DNA of 29,411 nucleotides from positions 73,977 through 103,387 of the forward strand of contig MU657263.1 of assembly GCA_026770575.1 (NCBI GenBank), in the 5' to 3' direction. Of this stretch, positions 19,961 through 26,429 are shown one piece after another. This DNA comes from Pelagophyceae sp. CCMP2097. Taxonomy: Eukaryota > Sar > Pelagophyceae. Position 1 is the first letter of the stretch. Every line of letters starts with the position of its first letter. The position numbers were made by a program, and so were the translations under genes. The notes beneath the pieces were generated by a model. That model saw nothing but the letters and a program-made list of their open reading frames with translations. It did no database searches and was not told the DNA's origin.

Positions 19961-20734
19961 CGTGTTATTATCTGGCGGGAAAACGACATTCAATTTACCG
20001 GCTACTACGTTTAAAGAACTATTAAAATCAATTAATAAATTGTTTGAAGCATCTCTAACCAATCCAGAGAGGGCTTTAAGTTTTCTTGATTCAATGATAT
20101 TGGTATCCGTCTCCAATTTGGTGTAAGGTAGATTGGTTAAGGAAAACTCATTCGAATTCGATAAATTTAATCCACTCCCCGCCGAATATCTAGTGTCTTT
20201 ATCTGTCCTATTTTGAAGTTCAAATATCTCCCCTTGAATGAGACTGATGCTTGCACCCAATACTATATCCGTGCCGGCTAATCGACTCTCAGATGCGATG
20301 GCTCTCGCCGTTTCGGCAGTCAGAGAGGCAATTGTTTCTGTATCAACAATTTTCAAAACATCAATCTCCTCGTTGATCAGTATATCAGCTTCTTCTCGTG
20401 AAGATGTTTCGTCGGTAATGAGTCTCTCCAATTCATCATCCTTTTCGTTGAGTGTCTGAATTTTATCATCGATATCCTTCTTGCTATATGGGATATCTGT
20501 AAGTCCGAGAGAAACTGAAATATCAACCTTTAATGTATTGTCGAAATTCAAAGACACAGTACCCGACGTATCTCTCAATGGCTGAGTGAAATCATAGGAT
20601 AAATCCGTTGTCGCGGTAATCCCGTCAGAGTCGATTACCGTAATTGTTCTATCATCAATTGAAACATTTTTAGTATATTCTAATTCGAAAATTGTAGAGT
20701 TTTTGACCTCGTTCAGTAATATAAATTTATCCAT

Positions 20735-20759
20735 TATATTATAATAGATTATAAATATT
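20735..20759. promoter_or_regulatory. Bidirectional promoter between fibre and lipase
   Basis: Only 25 A/T-rich bases separate the divergent starts of the fibre (minus) and lipase (plus) genes, so both promoters must overlap here or extend into coding sequence. The ATAAAAATGAA element is absent, unlike the early-type genes. Confidence 0.4.
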
Positions 20760-21360
20760 ATGAGGTTTTCAAAAGATTTGAAGGCTCAAACTGCCGCAAA
20801 ACTGAGTAAAGCAATTTATTCGAACAAAACCCCCTTTGGATTTACGAAGAATCGCGAGTTTTCAGACCGAAGAAGTAAATTGTATCGTGATAATTCTACG
20901 GGTGAAAACTTTCTTATCTTCAGAGGGACTGATCCACGCAATAAATCAGATTTACTCGCCGATGTGAAGAATAGCCACAAATACTGAAAAAAATAACCCC
21001 CGATTTAGACAGGCTGACGAAAAATTCCATAAAGTGCGTGCGTATCTCGGTAATGAAAAACTATACCTCGCGGGGCATTCGCTGGGTGGTGCTCTCGCAT
21101 CCGACACATCTCGAAAAAACACTGGGATCGAAAAGACATTCGTTTTCAATTCAGGTTCAAATCCATATTATGAGGCAAAGGATTCCTTGAATGATGTACT
21201 GACTTTTAATGCCTCAAAAACGCGAATAGATAAATATTCCACAGGCGTCGATCCTATATCTATTGGCACTTGTGTCCCACGATTAAATGAAACATCCAAT
21301 TATGTCGCACGTAAAGATGGACTCGATCCCCATACAATTGATAACTTAGTGATAGAATAA
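20760..21360 (+). pseudogene. Class 3 (alpha/beta-hydrolase) lipase, one frameshift
   Basis: Starts MRFSKDLKAQTAAKL and includes FRGTDPRNKSDLLADV (the FRGT oxyanion-type segment), then after a shift near 20985-20995 (A7 tract) PRFRQADEKFHKVRAY, the nucleophile elbow GHSLGGALAS (Ser codon 21079-21081), a candidate catalytic Asp in STGVDPIS and a candidate His in LDPHTIDNL. The order fits class 3 lipases, about 190-200 residues if joined. Lipases of this class are known from several PLVs and could help breach host membranes at entry or exit; that role is inferred. It is divergent from the fibre gene. The frameshift may be a homopolymer error, since everything else is intact. Confidence 0.75.
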
Positions 21361-21381
21361 AAATATAACTCTGATTATATA

Positions 21382-21570
21382 ATGGTTTTGATATTTTTGA
21401 TATTTTTCAGGAGTTATTTTGTCAAGTTGTTGGAGAGTCCAGAATTCCAAACCAATGTTGTTCGAATTATAAACGAATGTGTAGATATCCCCATGCTTGA
21501 TGAAAACACCGAAGAGACAGTGTATATCGCAATATTCGAGATTTTCAAAAATTCCGCCCTTTTGAAATGA
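21382..21570 (+). CDS. Small protein with N-terminal hydrophobic segment
   Basis: 62 residues starting MVLIFLIFFRSYFVKLL, a likely membrane anchor or signal-like helix, followed by an acidic, helical tail (ECVDIPMLDENTEETVYIAIFEIFKN). It lies 21 bp after the lipase gene and 16 bp before the methyltransferase gene, which supports it as part of the plus-strand run. Not recognised. Confidence 0.5.
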   Translation: MVLIFLIFFRSYFVKLLESPEFQTNVVRIINECVDIPMLDENTEETVYIAIFEIFKNSALLK

Positions 21571-21586
21571 TTTTATTTTGTAATAT

Positions 21587-22183
21587 ATGGACGATGAACC
21601 AAAAAAGAAGTTCTCATGGGTTAGAAAAATTAAAGAAAACCCGAACGATATGAAATTTACCCCCGTAGAACTCGCCAAAGAATTGATTGAGTTAGTGCCG
21701 TTTGAAGATGGTGATAAAGTGATTGACTCATTTAGAGGCGGGGGCGCGTTCTACGAACAATATCCTGAAAATGTCTCAAAGGATTGGTGCGAGTCCACCG
21801 ATGGACGAGATTGTTTTGAGTGGAACGAACCAATGGACTGGATTGTTTCTAATCCTCCCTATTCTAAACTAAAACAAGTATTTGAACATTCTACAAAAAT
21901 CGCCCGTAAGGGTATCGCACTACTCATTGGGATCATCAATCTCTCGCCGAACAGACTCGCGATGATCGAACAAAATGGTTTTAAAATGACTCGCATTCGG
22001 CTGGTCCAAGTAAGGGGATGGTTTGGAGTGTCTGCTTTTATTGTATTAGAGAAAACTGAAAAACATTCATTAATTAGTTATGACATTAAAAAATGGGAGA
22101 TGCCTGTTCACGAGAGAGAAATTCGTTATTTAAATGAGAAAAAAAGGATGGCTGCGTATTATTTAAAACGGAAAAATATTTAA
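21587..22183 (+). CDS. DNA adenine-N6 methyltransferase-like protein
   Basis: 198 residues, intact. A class I SAM-binding motif, VIDSFRGGG (residues 45-53; Asp47 and the glycines), is followed by the catalytic NPPY motif at 89-92. NPPY with this spacing is typical of adenine-N6 methyltransferases. No restriction partner is visible, so self-modification of viral DNA or an effect on host DNA is more likely than a restriction-modification pair. The C-terminus is basic and helical (YLNEKKRMAAYYLKRKN). It is among the best-preserved genes of the element. The true substrate cannot be read from sequence. Confidence 0.75.
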   Translation: MDDEPKKKFSWVRKIKENPNDMKFTPVELAKELIELVPFEDGDKVIDSFRGGGAFYEQYPENVSKDWCESTDGRDCFEWNEPMDWIVSNPPYSKLKQVFEHSTKIARKGIALLIGIINLSPNRLAMIEQNGFKMTRIRLVQVRGWFGVSAFIVLEKTEKHSLISYDIKKWEMPVHEREIRYLNEKKRMAAYYLKRKNI

Positions 22184-22194
22184 AGATTATTATA

Positions 22195-22205
22195 ATAAAA
22201 ATGAA
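22195..22205 (+). promoter_or_regulatory. Early-type promoter element ATAAAAATGAA
   Basis: Exact match, preceded by AAATATTTAAAGATTATTATA as in the copy at 23174, and 43 nt before the ATG at 22248. Confidence 0.65.
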
Positions 22206-22247
22206 TTCAACAAAAATAACATAAGCATATGAACCATAAAACTAACA

Positions 22248-22928
22248 ATGGGTATCAAGAAAATTAATCACACTAAGACATTTACGCACCCTCATCTCGA
22301 TTCAATGCCGGACGGAGAGTATTTTGTAAGGCTTCACAAATGGCCAATCGAGCATCATCAAGCACGTGGGCGTGGATAAGACTATGACAGTTGGATACAA
22401 CGTTACTACAAACATACATCCCCTGAATATATCCACTTGCACGGAATGAATCTAAGTTGTATAGTGGGTTATCCACGTGATAAGATAAATGAACTGTACG
22501 ATGGATGCTGTACTCCAGATGGTCATTTACGTCTTCGTGCGCATATACGTGAGTGGGAAGACGCACTCTCCATCCGCAGACCCATGATGCGTGATGGATC
22601 GAGTGACGCGGCATTTATTTATTGCATGGTTGTGAAAGCAAATATTTTATACCTTGAGACACACACTGATGTGTCGGGTTATAGCGACTGGCTGGATGAT
22701 ACTTTTAAGGACGATCAATATATATATTTACGTTCATGTTATTGTGCGCATCGTTTGAATTATAATGGCGAACAAATGGTTGATTTATTTGAAGGCTGTC
22801 GGACTGCCGCGGGGTTGAACAAATTACGCGAGTTGATTAAAACTGTGAGGAAAATAACTAAAAAATATATATATTTTAAAGTATGGTCAAAAAAAGTAAT
22901 GAGCAGATGTTCGCTGAATATTTATTAG
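22248..22928 (+). pseudogene. GCRT-family paralogue 2, two-domain, one internal stop
   Basis: From the ATG at 22248 the frame is open to 22928 except for TAA at 22377-22379. It contains the family domain twice: first YDSWIQRYY, then SPEYIHL, then INELYDGCCT; second YSDWLDDTF, then DQYIYL, then MVDLFEGCRT. Both end in a leucine-rich helix. It is a tandem fusion of two family units, and the only one in the window. The TAA lies just before the first Tyr-x-x-Trp segment. The end runs 46 nt into the next gene, so the final residues may follow a small frame error near the A6 tract at 22858. Function unknown. Confidence 0.6.
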
Positions 22929-23119
22929 AGGAGAAGATCGAAAACGTTAAACGAGACTTGAAATTCGGAAATGGAGGCATGTCCATCAACGAAGACTCAT
23001 CATTATCAGATGTTGTAAGAGATAAAAAACAATTAGCAGAGTTTAAAAATAAATGTAAAATCGAAATCAATATTCTAAAAGAAGAATTAAAAGTTTTAAA
23101 GAAATCGAATGCTCTATAA
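22883..23119 (+). CDS. Small coiled-coil-type protein
   Basis: 78 residues, MVKKSNEQMFAEYLLEEKIENV and on, with heptad-like Leu/Ile and many Lys/Glu (ELKVLKKS at the end). It overlaps the end of the preceding gene by 46 nt. It does not carry the GCRT motif and has no ATAAAAATGAA upstream, so it may be co-transcribed with gene 22248. Not recognised. Confidence 0.5.
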   Translation: MVKKSNEQMFAEYLLEEKIENVKRDLKFGNGGMSINEDSSLSDVVRDKKQLAEFKNKCKIEINILKEELKVLKKSNAL

Positions 23120-23173
23120 AATGGAACATGTGCATATTTTTGTGAACTTAAAAATATTTAAAAGATTATTATC

Positions 23174-23184
23174 ATAAAAATGAA
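23174..23184 (+). promoter_or_regulatory. Early-type promoter element ATAAAAATGAA
   Basis: Exact match. The ATG within the motif itself opens a longer frame at 23180, but the homologous position in the other genes is promoter, so the start is taken at 23234, 50 nt downstream. Confidence 0.65.
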
Positions 23185-23233
23185 AGGGGGGTTCTTCAAA
23201 AAATATATTATCAAACAATCAAAACAACGAACG

Positions 23234-23530
23234 ATGTGCCGAAGCATGCTCAACACGGATAAGTTCAATATGGTTGGTATCGATACGGTGTCTGATAAAG
23301 AATTTATATGTAGCCTATTCCATGAGTCGTTAGTAAATCATCAAAAGAATGGTAATGGTTGTGAGTACATTACTTGGATAAAGCGTGCTCATAACTCATC
23401 CGAATACATCCAACTGTGCGCAATGCTAAAATGTTTCACACTGGATCTCGATACAGATGTAGTAGTCGAAATGTACTACGGATGTCGCACACCCGAGGGA
23501 CTTAAACGCCTAAGCAATTTTGTTAAATAG
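23234..23530 (+). CDS. GCRT-family paralogue 3
   Basis: 98 residues, intact, start MCRSMLNTDKF at the position homologous to MCFNN and MCLNN in the sister genes, after the leader CAAAACAACGAAC. Family signatures: YITWIKR (residues 45-51), SEYIQL (56-61), VEMYYGCRT (78-86) and GLKRLSNFV (89-97). A longer start at 23180 exists but lies inside the promoter motif. The stop is TAG, followed by a module also found at the inner TIR edges. Confidence 0.75.
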   Translation: MCRSMLNTDKFNMVGIDTVSDKEFICSLFHESLVNHQKNGNGCEYITWIKRAHNSSEYIQLCAMLKCFTLDLDTDVVVEMYYGCRTPEGLKRLSNFVK

Positions 23531-23620
23531 TTTCCCAATAAAATCCCAATAAACCCCAATAGAATTCCCCAGAGAGTATTATCCCTTGTACATAATCCTT
23601 TTTTTTTATTACGATAATCC
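23531..23620 (+). promoter_or_regulatory. 3' flank module shared with the inner TIR edges
   Basis: Contains CCCAATAAAATCCCAATAAA and GTACATAATCC followed by a T9 run. The same series lies just past the stop of the 24139 gene in the right TIR and, as reverse complement, past the stop of the 2397 gene in the left TIR. It may be a 3'-end signal; AATAAA-like strings are present. Confidence 0.5.
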
Positions 23621-23622
23621 CC

Positions 23623-23633
23623 ATAAAAATGAA
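23623..23633 (+). promoter_or_regulatory. Early-type promoter element ATAAAAATGAA
   Basis: Exact match, 58 nt before the ATG at 23691. The following leader AAACAAAACAACAAAG matches the leaders of paralogues 1, 3 and 5. Confidence 0.65.
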
Positions 23634-23690
23634 TCTTGTCAAACACTATAAGATAAATTAACAACAAACAAAACAACAAAGTCAGATAAA

Positions 23691-24068
23691 ATGGTTTATT
23701 CTGGCAACGCCACGGAGACGCACTTCATCGCGCGGTTCATGGTTCAGACGAAAATCGATGATCGCGCGATAATCTCGGAGAAAGGGTACTGTCATTGGTT
23801 GAACCACCATTTGGATCGTAAATCACCGAAATATATTTACTTCGCATCGGCGTATGTAGGCAAGGTTTTGAAAACTCCGCCCACTGAGATGGAGAATTTA
23901 TACCAAGGATGTCGGACGGAGGCTGGGCTCGACCGATTGTGTAAATTCATCGAACCATACGAAGTGCTGTGCTCCGACAAGAATTGTGCGACGTGCGAAG
24001 CGATTACTGTGAAATTCTTGAAGAAGCACCACAAATCGAATTGTATGTCATCGCATGCACCATATTAA
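23691..24068 (+). CDS. GCRT-family paralogue 4 with Cys-rich tail
   Basis: 125 residues, intact. Family features: YCHWLNHHL (33-41), SPKYIYF (45-51), MENLYQGCRT (67-76) and GLDRLCKFI (79-87). Unlike its sisters it has an added tail with a Cys cluster (CSDKNCATC, 94-102) and a HH/KSNC end, perhaps a small metal-binding site. Its GC content and codon third positions look higher than the neighbours'. Function unknown. Confidence 0.75.
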   Translation: MVYSGNATETHFIARFMVQTKIDDRAIISEKGYCHWLNHHLDRKSPKYIYFASAYVGKVLKTPPTEMENLYQGCRTEAGLDRLCKFIEPYEVLCSDKNCATCEAITVKFLKKHHKSNCMSSHAPY

Positions 24069-24075
24069 TTTATCC

Positions 24076-24086
24076 ATAAAGATGAA
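24076..24086 (+). promoter_or_regulatory. Early-type promoter element, ATAAAGATGAA variant
   Basis: One mismatch from the consensus, 53 nt before the ATG at 24139. It is followed by AAAAGATAAATTAATAACAAACAAAACAACAAAC, nearly identical to the leader of paralogue 4. Confidence 0.6.
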
Positions 24087-24138
24087 GCACGGTTCTCTTT
24101 AAAAGATAAATTAATAACAAACAAAACAACAAACTAAG

Positions 24139-24492
24139 ATGTGCCTGAACAACCTCAACCAACTGGACATGCGCCGCGACGAAATCATGTGCTGGATGGA
24201 GACACAGATTGAAATTAAAAATCAGAAAAAATTCAACAGATATACCAAAGAATTCAATGCGATCCAATTATCTAAGTTATTCCGCCACATGAATACTTGG
24301 TTGTGGTTCTATGCGGACTTTGGGACACTGCCGCCTGATGAAGAGTTTCTCGGTAAAACAGAAACCTGCGACAATTTAGAGAAATTGATTGAACACTTTA
24401 CTACATACGTTGGTTGGGACGTTGATGATGGTCTTAAAATGACGTTCAACCCACCAGTGCCCGAGGGTTTCCGCAAGATTGTGCGGTCATAA
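24139..24492 (+). CDS. Right-arm cluster gene 5, divergent relative of the GCRT family
   Basis: 117 residues, intact. It starts MCLNNLNQLD, like paralogue 1 (MCFNNINKK), and has the same promoter and leader, but lacks the GCRT box; only CDNLEKLIEHF near residue 75-85 resembles the family C-terminus. It may be a strongly diverged paralogue or a different gene that acquired the cassette. The stop lies at the inner edge of the right TIR, mirroring paralogue 1 at the left. Confidence 0.6.
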   Translation: MCLNNLNQLDMRRDEIMCWMETQIEIKNQKKFNRYTKEFNAIQLSKLFRHMNTWLWFYADFGTLPPDEEFLGKTETCDNLEKLIEHFTTYVGWDVDDGLKMTFNPPVPEGFRKIVRS

Positions 24493-25065
24493 CAACTCCC
24501 AATAAAATCTCATAAAAAAATCCTTTGTAAATCTCCTGCTGTACATAATCCTTTTTTTTGGATTTTTGATAATTTTCAATGTCTGTGGGGGCGTCAATTC
24601 AAGAAGAAGAAAAATAACTCTCTGCGCAGATAACTATGCCTTTGTGAGAATCGCACAAAATTGACAACTTCCTATAGGATATATACTTATTTGTGCGATT
24701 CTCACGACCCCATAGTTATCTGCGTGCCCATGATTGCCCCTAAACAGGCTGACTTTTTGAATATCTCAATAGTGTGCGTGGATTTGACCTAATCCCCCGA
24801 AATCCCTAAAAAATGGCGATAGTAGCCCGCGGATGTGGTGTTCTTTTGGTGTTCGACCATTTTGGGGATTTGGGGCAATTTTAGATAATTATCGCCCGAC
24901 CATTTTGGACCATTTTAGGTAATTATCGCCCGACCATTTTGGGGATTTTTAAATAACTATCGCCCGACCATTTTGGACCATTTTAGATAATTATCGCCTG
25001 TTCCCATAGTTATCTCAAACCCATAGTTATCTCAATAGCATAGTTATCCCAATACATAATGACCA
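24489..25065 (-). repeat. Right terminal inverted repeat
   Basis: The reverse complement matches the left TIR from 1524, without the left duplication. It contains the 98-bp hairpin module once (24626-24723), the 34-bp array (24855-24998) and the terminal GATAACTATG iterons in reverse. It ends with AATACATAATGACCA before host sequence. Confidence 0.9.
24626..24723. repeat. 98-bp hairpin module, right copy
   Basis: GCAGATAACTATG / CATAGTTATCTGC outer arms and GTGAGAATCGCACAAA / TTTGTGCGATTCTCAC inner arms, both intact, as in left copy 1. Confidence 0.8.
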
Positions 25066-25229
25066 CATGTCAACATCATTCTTCGCCCTCTGCTACTGCA
25101 CGGACACGCCAACTGGCGCCATCGCACGCCGCAGGGCGCTCCGACAGACCAAGAACGAAGGGCCAAAGTTATTGGCGGCCTGTACCACAGCAAGGAGACG
25201 CCCCGGGAAAATGGCGACGCGCGCTTCGA

Positions 25230-25340
25230 GGCATGGCCAAGGGCCTTCCGGCCTGGGAGCCTGACGTCGTTTCGAGGTTTATTGATATAGACCCCCCGGC
25301 GGTGTAGAGCCCCACCCAGGGTAGATTTTAAGCAAGCAAA
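25230..25340 (+). repeat. Host dispersed repeat, copy B
   Basis: Shares the GGCATGG start, CCTTCCGGCCTGGGAGCCTG and the AGCCCCACCCAGGGTAGATTTT then AAGCAAGCAA end with 11-125 and 28174-28284, with a more divergent middle. The sequence at 25066-25229 between the TIR and this copy shows no supported gene. Confidence 0.65.
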
Positions 25341-25566
25341 GCCCATCGTCGGTGGGACCGAGCGTCCAAAAACGGCCCCACTGGAAGCCGGCCGGGGCCA
25401 CAACGGCTGAGTAGTCTCACTGGCAGCTCCCAGAACGGGCGAGCCGCTGGCGCGAACAAGGGGCAGCTCCGGATGCACCTCACGGCCGCAGAGGCTAGCG
25501 TCGAGGGTGGCCCAATGGCATCCCAGCAAAGGTGGGGGCCACCGTGCTCGAGCGGTGTATGCAGCT

Positions 25567-25726
25567 GCAAGGTATAGCGCACTCGGTGCACATGTATGAG
25601 AGGCGCTATTTATACGGAATGCAAGGTATAGCGCACTCGGTGCGCATGTATAGAAGCGCTATTTATACGCACTGCAAGGTATTGCGCACTCAGTGCGCAT
25701 GTATAAGAGGCGCTATCTATACGTAA
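25567..25726 (+). repeat. 53-54-bp tandem repeat with palindromic core
   Basis: Three units start GCAAGGTAT at 25567, 25621 and 25674. Each contains GCGCACTCGGTGCGC-like palindrome and GCGCTATTTATACG. Related degenerate pieces continue to about 25850. The open frames here are repeat translations. No gene is seen to 25876. Confidence 0.85.
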
Positions 25727-25876
25727 TTGCTTGATCGTATTTATAGCGCCTCAAATGAGTGCGTCGTTTATACGCAAAGCCTGAATGCGCAATTTAGGCG
25801 CCCATCTAGATTCCGCTTTTAATGCGCATTTTTTGAGTTTGCGCCGAAATCGCGCATACTCTTTACGGGTGTTGTT

Positions 25877-26245
25877 TATTACAAGAGCGCGCCGGAGGCA
25901 CACGGAGGACCCGAATTCAAGCCAAGGATCCAGACAAATCCCACCTTATAAATAATTTTAAATAATGAAGCAATCGCTAAAAAGAAAAACAATCGCTGAA
26001 AATTTAATGGTTCCGACAGGATTCGAACCCCCGACCTCCCAACACATTGTGCTCCAATGTGGTACTTGACCTCCTTCCCGACTGTAGTACCTCACGGATG
26101 GACCTGTGGACGGACAGACGGTCCGTTGTCCAAGGATTGTCAGACGGACAGACATAATTGCCCCAGGTAATCCTTCAATCAAAGGACCCGAAGGGCCCTT
26201 ACCGTAAACTGACGTTGAATAAACGGTAAGGACCCTTCGGGTCCT
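25877..26245. mobile_element. Host SINE-like repeat, copy 3
   Basis: Same order as 12939-13430: ACAAGAGCGCGCCGGAGGC block, AT spacer, tRNA-like region (GATTCGAACC at 26030-26039; an ACATT/AATGT stem with a 7-nt loop around it on the minus strand), CTCACGGATGGA, a shortened GACA segment and the palindromic tail at 26183-26245. The tail differs from copies 1 and 2 by paired changes in both arms. Confidence 0.75.
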
Positions 26246-26429
26246 CAAAAAAGGACGTTTAGAGGGCACTTTGAAACGCGGGTAGGTTGGCTTAGGTTAA
26301 GTCCATTTCGATGTCGTTGGCGCAGCGGCGAAGGAAGGGCCGATACACCCGGTCCAAGCCCCGCGCCGCCCTCGCAACCGCGCGCAGCAGCACGCTGCAT
26401 AGGCGCGCGTCTTGCGTTTGAAGCGACCT

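Larger units (their letters stand above)
14997..20734 (-). pseudogene. Giant fibre/adhesin protein, multiply interrupted
   Basis: About 1,910 codons from an ATG at 20734. Order: a short N-terminal beta domain; coiled coil (residues about 82-178, EKDDELERLITDETSSREEAD); tandem beta-repeats NTTYDCSGxGISLTGTTFRN; three related lectin/LamG-like domains (each opening ETPFxKLLRxKPP and closing LLIFDDVLTVDDMKIVS, then YIETG); a YadA/Hia-head-like run (IGKNSNALGIESISVG, VIGAKSN, VVGN) near 16760-17030; three 'LNPKLSYDSSG' units; four 'AGTNIQINGTTISS' units; and a unique C-terminal domain. Such fibres mediate host attachment. Breaks: TAA 18902-18904, frameshift near 18770, frameshift at A7 near 17996-18002, TAA 17935-17937, TAG 17455-17457, frameshift near 17310-17330, TGA 16164-16166. 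The stops align with Gln (18902), Ser (17455) and Leu (16164) in sister domains. Confidence 0.75.
1524..25065. mobile_element. Integrated Polinton-like virus, decaying
   Basis: The element is bounded by inverted repeats beginning TGGTCATTATGTATTGGG at both ends. The interior is AT-rich, against GC-rich flanks. Its gene content is that of Polinton-like viruses: tyrosine recombinase, primase-helicase, FtsK/HerA-type packaging ATPase, double-jelly-roll-type capsid candidate, penton-like minor capsid, class 3 lipase, adenine methyltransferase and a giant fibre. There is no protein-primed DNA polymerase and no retroviral-type integrase, which argues against a classical Polinton/Maverick. No clear target-site duplication is seen: the bases abutting the ends are CATA on the left and CATG on the right, the latter read as a reverse-complement extension of the inverted repeat. 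Internal stops, frameshifts and a host repeat inside the penton gene indicate an old insertion. Confidence 0.87.

Noticed and set aside
21587..22183. Restriction-modification system
   Set aside because: No endonuclease gene is adjacent or recognisable; only the methyltransferase is supported.
4816..22379. UAA reassigned to an amino acid (alternative genetic code)
   Set aside because: TAA also ends most genes cleanly here, and stops align with different residues (Glu at 8279, Gln at 18902, Ser for the TAG at 17455, Leu for the TGA at 16164). Random decay fits better. Kept as a test under the decay finding.
23180..23233. Upstream ATG at 23180 as the start of paralogue 3
   Set aside because: That ATG is the ATG inside the ATAAAAATGAA promoter element conserved before eight genes; the start at 23234 matches the MC start of two sister genes.
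1500..25080. Classical Polinton/Maverick transposon
   Set aside because: No protein-primed DNA polymerase B or DDE-type integrase and no clear target-site duplication; tyrosine recombinase and primase-helicase fit a PLV.
25044..25591. Open frames of 82-161 codons just outside the right TIR
   Set aside because: GC-rich region open on several frames with no domain and no continuity with the ankyrin gene at the left flank.
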